DNA of 64,000 bases, from assembly GCA_031769625.1 (NCBI GenBank), contig JAUIMM010000015.1, positions 30,162,501 to 30,226,500 on the forward strand, given 5' to 3'. Shown piece after piece: positions 45,369-56,382 of the stretch. Each line of letters begins with the position of its first letter. Within the stretch, counting starts at the first letter, position 1. Both the position numbers and the translations under genes were made by a program. Below the pieces are notes generated by a model, which was not told where the DNA came from, made no database searches, and worked only from the letters and a program-made list of their open reading frames with translations. This DNA is from Taudactylus pleione. Lineage: Eukaryota > Chordata > Amphibia > Anura > Myobatrachidae.

Positions 45369-46742
45369 CAGTACTGTGCAAGTTTTAGGCAGGCTGCAGG
45401 TGTGGAAAAAATGCTGCACAGTAAGAATGCTTTCAAAAATAGAAGTGTTAATAGTTTGCATTTTGTTAATTGATAAAAATAAAGTGAATGAACAGAACAG
45501 AAGAGAAATCTAAATCAAATCAATATTTGGTGTGCCACCATTTGCCTTCAAAACAGCATCAATTCTTCTAGGTACACTTGTACACAGTTTTTGAAGGAAC
45601 TCGGCAGGGAGGTTGTTCCAAACATCTTTGGAGAACTAACCACAGAGCTAGAGTGAACACTATTCTGTGCATGTAGGCTTGCTTAAATCGATTACATGAA
45701 GAGACAGAAGTGTCTCTTCATGTAATCCCAGACAGACTCGATGTTGAGATCAGGGCTCTGTGGGGGCCTTATCATCACTGCCAGGACTCCTTGTTCTTCT
45801 TTACGCTGAAGATAGTTCTTAATGACAACATTGGCTATATGTTTGGGGTCGTTGTCCTGCTGCAGAATATATTTGGAGACAATCAGACACCTCCCTGATA
45901 TTATTGCATGATGGAGAAGCACCTGCCTGTATTTCTCAGCATTGAGGACACAATTAATCCTGACCAAATTCCCAACTCCACTGTTGCCTGCAGACACTCC
46001 AGCCCTTCTTCAAACAAACTGCCTTCTGTTACAACCAAATATTTCAGAGCACCTGCTGCCATTTTTCTGCACTCCAGTTCCTATGTTTTCGTGCATAGTT
46101 GAGTCGCTTGGCCTTGTTTCCACGTCGAAGGTATGGCTTTTTGGCCGCAGTTCTTCCATTAAGACCACATCTGGCCAGACTTCTCCAAACAGTAGATTGG
46201 TGTACCTAGGTCCCACTGGTTTCTGCCAGTTCTGAGCTGATGGCACTGCTAGACATCTTCCGATTTCGAAGGAAAGTAAGCATAATGTGTCTATCATCTG
46301 ATACACTAAGTTTCCTTGGCCGACCACTGCATCTGCGGTCCACCACGTTGCCAGTTTCTTTGTGCTTCTTCAAAAGAGCTTGAAACCACAGTTTGCTTTG
46401 AAAACGTTGCCTGGAAGAGACCTTGCTGATGCAGTATAACTACCTTGTGTCTTGTTGCTTTGCTCAGTCTTGCCATGGTGTATGACCGGTGACATGAAAC
46501 GGTCTTCCACAACCTCACCATTGTAGCAGAGTTTGGCTGTTCCTCACCCAGTTTTAAGCTTCCTACACAATTGTTTGTTTCAGTTAATGACTATTTCAAC
46601 CTACACATGAAAATGATGATCATCACCACCTGTTTGGTATGATTGGTTAATCATACACATGACTATAATCCATGACTATAATCCTACAAAATCCATGACT
46701 TTGTGCAAGTGTACTTAGAAGAATTTAGGCTGTTTTGAAGGC
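45369..46742 (-). mobile_element. Tc1-like element (family C), truncated at one TIR
   Basis: The left end CAGTACTGTGCAAGTTTTAGG sits at TA. The internal part of the left TIR (CCTTCAAAACAGCATCAATTC at about 45546) reappears inverted at the right (46690-46740), where the element stops. So the outer roughly 180 bp of the right TIR is gone, replaced by a TG/TA/CA microsatellite. The transposase on the minus strand is broken: about 46476-46306, 46327-46010 and 45997-45692 show MARLSKATRHKVV, LGPTRYTN-like and DNDPKHIANVVIKNY segments. There are internal deletions. Confidence 0.88.
45690..45727. repeat. Perfect 17-bp hairpin inside the Tc1 copy
   Basis: GATTACATGAAGAGACA and TGTCTCTTCATGTAATC are exact inverted arms around GAAG. 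In the family as I know it only the right arm is present, so the left arm is an added inverted copy. Confidence 0.9.
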
Positions 46743-46749
46743 TGTGATT

Positions 46750-46762
46750 GTGTGTGTGTGTA

Positions 46763-46793
<31 letters not shown>

Positions 46794-46810
46794 ACACACA
46801 CACACACAAA
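46750..46810. repeat. (TG)n(TA)n(CA)n microsatellite
   Basis: About 6 TG units, about 13 TA units, then about 9 CA units. TG and CA arms can pair, giving a self-complementary tract at the point of Tc1 truncation. Confidence 0.93.
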
Positions 46811-47147
46811 TACATATATATGAACTCGTACATATACGTACACAGAAATTAGAACATCTGTTAAGAGTCGTTAAGATTTCCCAGGGTGAAGTCAGATTTG
46901 GACGGCTTAAATTATGACAAAAATAGAATAATTAAAATGAAAAAGGATCAGCCCCAGTCACTGCTAAAAGTAGAGATCTTATTTTATTAATGAAGCCAGG
47001 AATCCATGAACACCCTAATTCTTGGGCAGAGGCGACAAGTCTACAGTATGGGGCATATTTAATTCAGCTTAAGGAGTTATAGGGGCCTTGCAAAATATTA
47101 TATGTAAGAAACGCCACTTACATTTGTTTGCAATGTAATGTATTACT
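46811..47147. other. No feature seen
   Basis: Ordinary AT-rich sequence ending in the left GTATTACT duplication (47140-47147). Confidence 0.4.
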
Positions 47148-47490
47148 CAGGGCCGGATTAAGGCCCACATGGCCTGGAGCTGGAAATGTTCAAGGGCCTA
47201 TACTGAGAAGGGGAGGAACTGTGATCGGTGCTGTGTGGTTGTGGTCAGAGTCACCTTGGTGTGTACACCCCCTACACTATGAACACAATGTATCCCTAAC
47301 TACATAGAAATAGAAAAATTGCATTTTTTTTTGTGCTGGGGGATGGGGGGGGGACTAGAAAAACTATTTAAATACTTAAAATTTATGGCCAGTTAGGCAC
47401 CTGGTAATCATGCTTTCATGTTGATGGGCCTATTTTTATGTGGAGGCCTGGAGCTGTAGCTCCATCCGCCCCATTGTTAATCTGGCCCTG
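47148..47490. repeat. hAT-like MITE, 8-bp TSD GTATTACT
   Basis: This 343 bp element starts CAGGGCCGGATTAAGG and ends TTAATCTGGCCCTG. GTATTACT is exact at 47140-47147 and 47491-47498. GGCCTGGAGCTG occurs near both ends. Confidence 0.93.
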
Positions 47491-47498
47491 GTATTACT

Positions 47499-48147
47499 GT
47501 AAAACACTGAAGTGTTCACAGCTGTATACAGTACTATGCAAGGCTCTAGTGGGGGCTTGCAACTACTTGAATTGCCACCAAAAGGTATTTGCCTTTGTTA
47601 AAAAGCGAAGTACAGTGACAATATAAGTGGGTACATTTAAATAAAAGTAAAATATAAACAAAGGCTCTCAGAACTCTACCTTAGACGTTTCTCCATTGTA
47701 TTGCGACTAAGACACATTTTCAGTTGAAAAACATGGAAAAAGATGCTCGGCGCTAGCAGGGATAAACGGAACCTGTCGGCTCACTCGTGCCAGCATCTTG
47801 TGCCGCATGGTGAATTGAGGCTAGGTGTATGAGAACACATCTGTAGTACTCATTAAACCAGCTCCAGTCCAAGCTTGGCAGCATGTATTTTCAATGATGG
47901 GAAGCTGTATTGTTCCTAATCCATGAAGTTTTGGGAGTTCCTATAGTACATTATTGCCAGAAATGCACTGTAGTTCAATCTAAAGCGACAGAGGAGAAGT
48001 TTTGGGCTGGTATGCATTACCACATACTCAAGAGGAAAGTCAATTATCCACGGCGTTTATTGCGTGGTTAATGCTCCAGGTTGAAGGCCTGGAGCTATTC
48101 AATATTTTGACATATTCCCCATGCAGCAACCCGCATAGATTCCTCAT
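47499..48147. other. No feature seen
   Basis: No repeat ends or coding similarity recognised. Confidence 0.4.
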
Positions 48148-48150
48148 TAA

Positions 48151-48623
48151 GGACCTGATTCAGTGTGGACCGCTGAATGCAGATTCCCGATGGTCGGGAA
48201 TCAGCGCAGGCGCCTGACCCGTACTGCGCATGTGCAGTATGGGTCCTGCGCGTTCGCATGCAGAGTGGCAGCAGACTGTCAGCCATTGACAGTCTGCGCC
48301 CATTTGTGGGTGGGATGGGGCAGCGACGTCCTCAGTTTCTCAAAACAGAGGCGTGTCACCGCAATTGGGGGGAGGGTAGAAGCCAGGATCTCTGTTGGCT
48401 GACGTAGATTTCCTAGCCTCTTTCTCTCATCTGCGGCAGCCGGCTTGCGTGACCCCATGTGTAACCTAGCCGGCCGATGTTTCCGCAGATTATCTGATGC
48501 TGCGTTGTACAACGCAGCTCGGATAAGGAATGCATGCAGGAGGCGTGATGCCTCCTTCTGCATTACCATAATTGCTAGGCTTGTGTGCAGCTTTGCAATT
48601 CCATCCTAAGATGAATCAGGCCC
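48151..48623. repeat. Harbinger-like MITE, TSD TAA
   Basis: This 473 bp element starts GGACCTGATTCAGTG and ends GATGAATCAGGCCC, with TAA at 48148-48150 and 48624-48626. The interior differs from the hairpin-chain copies but includes GCAGACTGTCAGCC/TTGACAGTCTGC arms. Confidence 0.82.
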
Positions 48624-48626
48624 TAA

Positions 48627-49266
48627 GTGCAGGAAACTATGGGTTTCCCTGCGTGTTAAGTCCCAGAGGGTGCATTTAATCAGGATTTTTCCTTGCAGCT
48701 CCTGAGTCTGCAAGGAAAAGTCAGCGTTAAGTGCACCCTCTAGGGTACCTGATTTAATATGTCTGAGCTGACAATTAACGGCGGGGGCTAATTGAATCTC
48801 CCCCATAGATTGACAGAAAAACCGGGTTAAATTTTTTGGGCACACATGATGCAACACCACACAAGTGCAACTTATTACAGAACTCCAACATCAAAAGTGC
48901 CGTAATAAAATATATCCTATATCTATCTCATTGAAGCATTCTCAATTATATAAGGGTATTATTTGTTCAGTTATCAGTACAATTACAACCTAGCCTTGGG
49001 ATTTCCAAAAGGAACAGGAGTTTCAGGAAGCAGATTGATTATTTAATTAAGCATGATTGGTATGCCTGACAAAGAGCTGAAAACAGGAAGTACAGGGTAA
49101 CACATACAAAAACAATGCAGGTCATCAGAAACAAAGGAGCTAATAAAAATAATGTGCCGCCGCCTGTGTGTCCAGTGGAACAGAACAAGAATCAATAAAA
49201 ATAAATATAATTTCTAGGGCAGTAAGTAGTACAAGTGTATTATAAAACATGAGATTAATAATATAT
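48627..49266. other. Possible MITE near 48640-48815, otherwise nothing
   Basis: CCTTGCAGCTCCTGAGTCTGCAAGG is a clear hairpin at about 48691-48715, and GAGGGTGCATTTAA at 48667 is inverted in TTAAGTGCACCCTC at 48728. This may be a relative of the ATTCAATTGAAT group. Confidence 0.4.
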
Positions 49267-49565
49267 AGTGTTCCCAATAGGATGATTCAGCGGGGAGCCG
49301 CACCCTGCCAGATTTGGAGTAACTGATATAGGCCCTGCCCCGCTGAAACAGCCGTCCCCATCCGTGGGAGAAAAGATGCCTTGCGCATGTGCACAGTATC
49401 TATGTACACTACGGGGAAACTTGGGGGCAGCCCAGCATCTCCGTAAGATGAAAAATGATTAAAAGGGGGCGTGTCCTTGTCCTTCTAGTGCCACTTCAGG
49501 GGAGCGCACAGCAGTGCCCGACTTTGATAAGTGCCCTGTCCCCTCCACATCCTAGAAGGAACACT
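49267..49565. repeat. hAT-like MITE related to 37910-38289
   Basis: It starts AGTGTTCCCAATAGG and ends CCTAGAAGGAACACT, an inverted end. It shares ATTCAGCGGGGAGCCGCACC and CCCCGCTGAAACAGCC with the relative. Flanks show no exact 8-bp duplication. Confidence 0.7.
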
Positions 49566-50390
49566 ATAACTATATACATCACATACATAAAAACTTCCAA
49601 AGGCTAGACTAGTGGTAATTATATGGAGCTGCCTCTTTCCCTTTGTAGACAAAAAAAAACAAAAAATTAGAGACGAATGTAACTGCCCTGATCGCACTAC
49701 ACCACCAGCGGTTCAAACTCGGTCCACAAGGCACCCTAACAGTTGAGGTTTTAAGGATAGCCATGCTTGTACATAGATGGTATGATCAAACTGACTGATG
49801 TACTCAGGGCCAGGTTCTAGACCTTGTGGAGCTCAGGGCAAAAGTCTTCTTTGGCGCCCCCATACCTGAAAGAGGGACACAAAAATATATTGGGGCATGG
49901 CTAAATTGGAAAGGGGAGTGACCACAGAATAGTACCGATTCACATTACACCACACAGTAGTGTCCGTTATTCACATTACACCACACAGTAGTGTCCGTTA
50001 TTCACATTACACCACACAGTAGTGTCCGTTATTCACATTACACCATACAGTAGTACTCATTATACATATTATACAACACAGTAGTACACTTTATATACAT
50101 CACACCACAATAAAGCCCCTTATTCACATTATGCCATGGTAGAGAGACTGCAGAAGATGAGGAGGGGGCTGAGCGCACAGGGCAGGCAGTTGCAGCACTG
50201 CCCGTTGTAATGTATGTTAGCAGCGGTACGTTGCACCGCTACTTTTATACATTGCAGCAGTCAGTGGTGCATACACAGGCAGATTGCGGCATCTCCAGAA
50301 CGCTGTATACGCTGAAAACTGTTGTCCTCCATGTTAAAACACTTAAATATAAACATTGCCCCCCCAACTGAAAACTCTGACAAACACATA

Positions 50391-52039
50391 CAGTCAGGTG
50401 CATCAATATTGGGACATTGACAGAATTTTCATATTTTGGCCTCTATTCACCAACACAATGGCTTTGAAATGAAACAAACAAGATGTGCTTTAACTGCAGA
50501 CTTTCAGATTTAATTTGAGGGTAATTACATCCAAATCAGGTGAACAGTGTAGGAATTACAACGGTTTCTACATGTGCCTCCGACTTTTTAAGGCGCCAAA
50601 AGTAATGGGACTATCAACTCAAAAGCTATATCATAGACAGGTGTGGGCTATTCCCTTGTTATTTCATTATAAATTAAGCAGGTAAAAGGTCTGGAGTTGA
50701 TTCTAGGTGTGACATTTGCATTTGGAATCAGTTGCTGTCGACTCTCAATATGAGATCCAAAGAGCTGTCACGATCAGTGAAGCAAGCCATCATTAGGCTG
50801 AAAAATCAAAACAAACTCATCAGAGAGATAGCAAAAACATTAGGTGTGGCCAAATCAACTGTTTGGAACATTCTTAAAAAGAAAGAACGCACCGGAGAGC
50901 TCAGCAACACCAAAAGACCCGGAAGACCACGGAAAACAACTGTGGTGGATGACAGAAGAATTATTTCCCTGGTGAAGAAAAACCCCTTCACAACAGTTGG
51001 CCAAATCAAGAACACTCTCCAGGAGGTAGGTGTATATGTGTCAAAGTCAACAATCAAGAGAAGACTTCACAAGAGTGAATATAGAGGGTTCACCACAAGA
51101 TGTAAACCATTGGTGAGCCACAAAAACAGGAAGACCAGATTAGAGTTTGCCAAACAACATCTAAAAAAGCCATTACAGTTCTGGAACAACATCCTATGGA
51201 CAGATGAGACAAAGATCAACTTGTACCAGAGTGATGGGAAGAGAAGAGTATGGAGAAGGAAAGGAACTGCTCATGATCCAAAACATACCACCTCATCAGT
51301 GAAGCATGGTGGTGGTAGTGTCATGGCGTGGGCATGTATGGCTGCCAATGGAACTGGTTTCTTTGTATTTAGTGATGATGTGACTGCTGACAAAAGCAGC
51401 AGAATGAATTCTGAAGTGTTTTGGGCAATATTATATGCTCATATTCAGTCAAATGATTCAGAACTCATTGGACAGCGCTTCACAGTGCAGATGGATAATG
51501 ACCCGAAGCATACTGCAAAAGCAACCAAAGAGTTTAAGGTTAAAAAGTGGAATGTTATGCAATGGCCAAGTCAATCCCCTGACCTGAATCCGATTGAGCA
51601 TGCATTTCACTTGATGAAGACAAAACTGAAGGGAAAATGCGCCAAGAACAAGCAGGAACTGAAGACATTTGCAGTAGAGGCCTGGCAGAGCATCACCAGG
51701 GATGAAACCCAGCATCTGGTGATGTCTATGCGTTCCAGACTTCAGGCTGTAATTGCCTGCAAAGGATTTGCAACAAAGTATTAAAAAGTGAAAGTTAGAT
51801 TTAGGATTGTTTAGTTTGTCCCATTACTTTTGGCCCCTTAAAAAGTGGGAGGCACATATAGAAACCGTTGTAATTCCTACACCGTTCAACTGATTTGGGA
51901 TGTAATTACCCTCAAATTAAATCTGAAAGTCTGCAATTAAAGCACATCTTGTTTGTTTCATTTCAAAGCCATTGTGGTGGTGAATAGAGGCCAAAATACG
52001 AAAATTCTGTCAATGTCCCAATATTTATGCACCTGACTG
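50391..52039 (+). mobile_element. Tc1-like element (family A), complete
   Basis: This 1649 bp element sits between TA dinucleotides (50389-50390 and 52040-52041). The ends CAGTCAGGTGCAT... and ...ATGCACCTGACTG are inverted. TIRs extend about 220 bp, to AAAAGTAATGGGAC at 50612, with a few mismatches. A single full-length transposase frame lies between them. The inactive sister is at 17707-19346 in the opposite orientation. Confidence 0.96.
50750..51784 (+). CDS. Tc1/mariner transposase, intact ORF, shortened DDE spacing
   Basis: A cut-and-paste DNA transposase of 344 residues from MRSKELSRSVKQ; an upstream in-frame ATG at 50732 would add six. Using the 350-residue count, a bipartite paired-like DNA-binding domain covers about 1-125. 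It includes the hook KRPGRPRKTT (61-70), which doubles as part of a nuclear signal. The catalytic residues are D158 in WTDET, D255 in MDNDPKH and E289 in NPIEHAF. The gap between D255 and E289 is 33 residues; the sister copy keeps the usual 34. The difference is one codon in KEFKVKKW versus KEFFKAKKW. The frame is otherwise complete and without stops. Activity is therefore uncertain, though the element is clearly young. Confidence 0.95.
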   Translation: MRSKELSRSVKQAIIRLKNQNKLIREIAKTLGVAKSTVWNILKKKERTGELSNTKRPGRPRKTTVVDDRRIISLVKKNPFTTVGQIKNTLQEVGVYVSKSTIKRRLHKSEYRGFTTRCKPLVSHKNRKTRLEFAKQHLKKPLQFWNNILWTDETKINLYQSDGKRRVWRRKGTAHDPKHTTSSVKHGGGSVMAWACMAANGTGFFVFSDDVTADKSSRMNSEVFWAILYAHIQSNDSELIGQRFTVQMDNDPKHTAKATKEFKVKKWNVMQWPSQSPDLNPIEHAFHLMKTKLKGKCAKNKQELKTFAVEAWQSITRDETQHLVMSMRSRLQAVIACKGFATKY

Positions 52040-52130
52040 TAGTACCCTCTTACTAACAAATATAACACTCCTCCACACACAAACAGCCTCCCCCCAACTC
52101 TCTCACACACATTTCTCCCACACACACACT

Positions 52131-52682
52131 GAACCTGATTCAGACCCGCTCGCAAACGCTGAGCGCTCGCAACCGGGTCGATGGTGGCCCAGAGCACAAG
52201 CGCACGATGGAGCTGGCTCCGGGTCGTGCGCATGCGCGAGACCAGGATAGTGACGGCCAATCAGTCGCTCCGGGTCTCGTACCAAAGGGGGCGTGCTGTC
52301 GATGTTGAGTGACAGCACGCCCCGTTTGGTGGGCGGGTTGGGGGAGTGGCTGCCCAAACGGAGGCGTTCCCATGTGAACACCTCCGTTTGGGGGCGGCCC
52401 CAATGACATCACGAGTTATGTCAGTGGGAGAGATTTCGGCTCTGTTTGAGCCAAAATCTCTCTGGGGCTTGCCGCAAGAAGACCCTACCACAAGGGTCTC
52501 GTCGCAAGCCCGATGGTCGCGATGGTCAAGACCATCGCGACCATCTTCCTGGCCGCTCACTATAGCTGTGGGTGGTCACCCACAGCTATGCGAGCGGCCA
52601 GGAGGCCGTTCTAAATAAAAAATAGCCCGGCCCTGATTCAGAGCGAGCGCTCTGTCAGAGCGTCCGGCTCTGAATCAGGTCC
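52131..52682 (+). repeat. Hairpin-chain MITE, full-length copy
   Basis: This element has all main hairpins. It starts AACCTGATTCAGACC after GA and ends CTGAATCAGGTCC. The flanks ACT and ACA do not form an exact duplication. Paired arms include GAGAGATTTCGGCTC/GAGCCAAAATCTCTC and GATGGTCGCGATGGTC/GACCATCGCGACCATC. It lies 92 bp from the Tc1 terminus. Confidence 0.88.
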
Positions 52683-52905
52683 ACAGACAGCACAAATACA
52701 CAAATCCCCTCACTCACCATGGTGTCTCAGCAGGCAGCAGGACCCAGCTCGCAGCACAGAAGTTCCACTGGCAGCCCAGGGACTGTCACACAGCAGCAAC
52801 AGCCAGGTCTTCTCTTCTCAGGGGCTCAGTCAGAGAGGCAGGCTGCTAATGCTTCTCAGTCATCCTCCTCTCTACCCCGCGGCCGCTCCCAAAATGCCAT
52901 GACTG

Positions 52906-53565
52906 CGCTCCCCTTCCCCCATCCCTATCCCACACACTGCGCTCCCCTTCCCCCATCCCCATCCCACACACTGCGCTCCCCTTCCCCCATCCACATCCCA
53001 CACACTGCGCTCCCCTTCCCCCATCCACATCCCACACACTGCGCTCCCCTTCCCCCATCCACATCCCACACACTGCGCTCCCCTTCCCCCATCCACATCC
53101 CACACACTGCGCTCCCCTTCCCCCATCCACATCCCACACATGGCTCCCCTTCCCCCATCCACATCCCACACATGGCTCCCTTTCCCCTATCCACATCCCA
53201 CACATGGCTCCCCTTCCCCTATCCACATCCCACACATGGCTCCCCTTCCCATATCCACATCCCACACATGGCTCCCTTTCCCATATCCACATCCCACACA
53301 TGGCTCCCCTTCCCCTATCCACATCCCACACATGGCTCCCCTTTCCCTATCCACATCCCACACATGGCTCCCCTTTCCCTATCCACATCCCACACATGGC
53401 TCCCCTTCCCCCTTCCACATCCCACACATGGCTCCCTTTCCCCCATCCACATCCCACACATGGCTCCCCTTCCCCTATCCACATCCCACACATGGCTCCC
53501 CTTCCCCCATCCACATCCCACACATGGCTCCCCTTCCCCCATCCACATCCCACACATGGCTTCCG
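52906..53565. repeat. Minisatellite, 34-bp block then 32-bp block
   Basis: Seven units of 34 bp (GCTCCCCTTCCCCCATCC, ACATCCCACACACTGC) are followed by about 13 units of 32 bp. In the second block CTGCG is replaced by ATGG. Because 32 is not divisible by 3, successive units are read in rotating frames, and all three frames on both strands stay open. A 301-codon plus-strand frame (52719-53624) is produced this way; I do not treat it as a gene. Confidence 0.93.
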
Positions 53566-54042
53566 TTCACCTTTGTTTTCCCATTCCTTTCCTTCTCCCA
53601 ATACCACAGCATGAATTTACCTAATCTCCCCTCACTGCAGTGCACATAACTTACATACTGAGAGCAGGGTAGAAAAAACAAACAAAACTTTTTTGTGCCG
53701 GGTAATGTAATCCCGGCCCTCCGTGCCTGATTTATTGCAGTGTAGCAGCGCAAGCACAGGGGAACCCAGCCATAGTCAGTGCAGTGAGCATACTGTTCCT
53801 GTCAGGGAGGAGGGGAGGGAGCAGCTAGAGCTGGGTCAGAGGTCGGTGGGCCCGGGAGTACAGCTAGGACCTGCTGACGCCGCTACTGTGATTTAAAAAA
53901 AATTAAATGGGGACTCAGTGGTGCCCTCCAGGGGAAGGCGCTCCGGGCGATGGCTCTGTTAGCCCGCCCCTACAACGGTCCCTGGATATACTATTAGGCC
54001 ACCTGTGTTTAAGTATGGATAGCCTGAAAACGTGGACTCTTA

Positions 54043-54385
54043 AGGGGGTACACACCTAAAAGATATATCTCGTCTGATCTGCAGATATATCTCCAGATGA
54101 TGTTTTTTCATACACACTGAACAACCATCATCTGCCATCTGGCCGCGGGTCCAGCTGGCTGGAGGTCGCGTTGCGTCCCCCCTCTCCGCGGTCTCTGCAG
54201 CAAGTGTCGTACACACAGCACTATGAGCAGATATATCGGCCATCGGCTGTGCTACACAGCCAACACGATATGACTGAAAACGACGTCATTCAGAGACATA
54301 TCATCTGTACACACTAGCCGACGCACCCATGATATATCGGCCGTTCAACTGAATGGCCGATATATCGCCCAGTGTGTCCCCAGCA
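54043..54385. repeat. GGTACACAC-family element, TSD TTA
   Basis: It starts AGGGGGTACACACC and ends GTGTGTCCCCAGCA, with TTA at 54040-54042 and 54386-54388. The interior has GATATATCTC and GATATATCGGCC words in both orientations. Removing it with one TTA rejoins the outer hAT-like element. Confidence 0.85.
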
Positions 54386-54429
54386 TTAGGGTGCCTTGAG
54401 GACAGAGTTTGAGAACCACTGCACTACAC

Positions 54430-56125
54430 ATTTGTGAAAACAAAAGCACATCATTAGAAAGCACTGTGTGCACACAAACAGATCAACAGACTGGGAGGAA
54501 TTCTATTTAAGTACTATGACAGTTTGCCAAATGAATCACAGGCTCTGTACATCAGACTGCTTTATTGATTTTGTCAACTGAAACAGAACTTAAATCAATA
54601 ACCATGACCATAATCGAGTGGGTAAACCAGAACACGTTCATTATTGTTGGAGCAGATTGTCATGACATTACAAAATCCTGTTTGATATGGGAGATATGTA
54701 CATATACACACAAACTGCATCATGGATCAATACAAATAAAGTTCTTCAGGGCCAGCAATGTGTCATTCAGCCAAATAAATACAAAGAGCAGAATTAGCAT
54801 ATCAAGGCTCAAGCAAATTCTTTGTTTTCATGACAACTTACAACCATTCCTGTATCTCTGGGCTCTGATTGGTTAGTGCTGCTTTCCAATTCGCCATAAA
54901 GATTATTCTGCTAGAGAGAAAATGTCTAAATAAAGACAGCTTCACAGAGCACTGTGGCCCAGGACTGCAGTCCCTGAGGCTGAAGCAACTGACAGCTATG
55001 CTAATGATAAGGCTGATATACCAGGAGCTGACAGAAACACAAACCATCTATTCTGCACAGGCACCAGTACAAGAGTAGACACGGTTACACCTGTTCCTCT
55101 TATTCTCTGGCACAGCAAAACACGACCTATCTTACGGATGATTTATTTCTATAAAAGAGGATACACAAAGATAGCTATTTATAGATATATAAAATAAAAC
55201 AGCCATTGACAAGAATAAAAAAAAAATGGCTCACATTACTATGTTGAGGTGTGCTTTTTTGATTTGAAGTACATAGATAGAGATAACAGGCACACACATA
55301 TTATATTTCTAATATACAGCTGCACCCTCCTCCTTCTACTCTAGACTACAGTGCAGCATCCACCACGGGAATCTCTATTCAAAGCATTATGGGCATCACA
55401 CAGAGCAATAACAGTTATTACCTAAAATAGTAAGCCAATAGCAGGCTATCTCCCTTCCCCTTATATTAACCATTACATTTCTGAATATGGCAGCCTCATA
55501 CAATGCACTAATATCTCTAGGCTGTTTCACCCGCGCTGGCAGCTGAAGTTAATACACAGCGCTGCCTTTTCCATTGCAGTAAGTGGGTCAACAAACGGCA
55601 ATATTGGAGAGGACATGTAATCATGTGATCGCTGCACGCAGGCCTCTGCCCAAGATGCTTCTCCCTCTACCAGTAAAGCCTGCATGATTTAGAATCGCAG
55701 CTTAAAAATTCATACAGGATTTCAATTCCCGCCCCCCAACATAGTTCTATGAGAAATGTAATGTAAATAATAAATTGTATAAGAAAGAGAATGTTTTATT
55801 TTCTAGCAGCATTATATAGCAAATCAGCTACCCTGGTATTATATGTGCAGTTGCATTCCGCGCACAGAGAACTGCTTACGATTTCTATATGTAGCAATTA
55901 TTGATCTCTTTACAATGCACACGTGTTATAAACCAGAGAATGAAACACTGTATGCAGTTCCTATCGGATTGTAATGGGAAGGAAATCACAGCAGCTCTAA
56001 TGTAGTCATAACCAATAACTCAGGTTAGGTTACAGATGTGTCTTCATACACTTATCCTTCTGGCGCCATACGGAGCGAGACGCTTGGTGCGATTTTCATC
56101 AGTTAGGCATTTTAGCACACATATT
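54430..56125. other. Low-repeat stretch, possible conserved non-coding DNA
   Basis: About 54540-55080 has balanced composition, no terminal repeats and long open frames on both strands that match no protein I know. It could be a conserved regulatory element. The rest is ordinary. Confidence 0.35.
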
Positions 56126-56370
56126 GGGCCTGATTCGGTGTTGCATGCAAACCTCATGGTCTACATACAACTCCGATGGTACCCGATCGGCGCATGCGCA
56201 GGATCTGTACTGCACATGTGTGGATCAGTGTGTGCGACGACGGTTGCAGAACCTCCTAAGCTGCAGCATGATTGATAGGACGCCTCCTGCGGCATTAGCA
56301 TATTGTCACACAGATGCTGCATACAAAGACACAGTGGCTGTGTCATAGCATACAAGTCTTAATCAGGCAC
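56126..56370. repeat. Harbinger-like MITE, diverged
   Basis: It starts GGGCCTGATTCGGTG and ends TTAATCAGGCAC. It shares GCGGCATTAGCATATTG with the element at 63512-63852. The target duplication is not clear. Confidence 0.65.
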
Positions 56371-56382
56371 ATAGCGTACTAG

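Larger units (their letters stand above)
49805..53984. repeat. Middle hAT-like element, 8-bp TSD with one mismatch
   Basis: It starts CAGGGCCAGGTTCTAG and ends CAACGGTCCCTG. The flanks GATGTACT and GATATACT differ at one base. It holds a 31 bp tandem repeat at about 49935-50060 (TTCACATTACACCACACAG with TAGTGTCCG), a complete Tc1 element, a hairpin-chain MITE and a minisatellite. I see no hAT transposase in it. Confidence 0.75.
49706..54421. repeat. Outer hAT-like element of a nested stack
   Basis: The left end CAGCGGTTCAAACTCGG with AAGGCACCCTAA, and the right end GGGTGCCTTGAGGAC...GTTTGAGAACCACTG, are inverted. CACTACAC lies right after it (54422-54429) and at 49695-49702 on the left, three bases from the end. 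The original element was only about 200 bp: the rest is later insertions (49805-53984 and 54043-54385). Confidence 0.8.

Noticed and set aside
52719..53624. 301-codon proline/histidine-rich protein
   Set aside because: Two thirds of it is a minisatellite with unit length not divisible by 3, open in all frames and on both strands. No start context, splice signal or homology supports a gene.
54565..54876. 103-codon plus-strand ORF as a gene exon
   Set aside because: No recognisable domain, and no convincing splice signals at its ends. Left as a possible conserved non-coding stretch.
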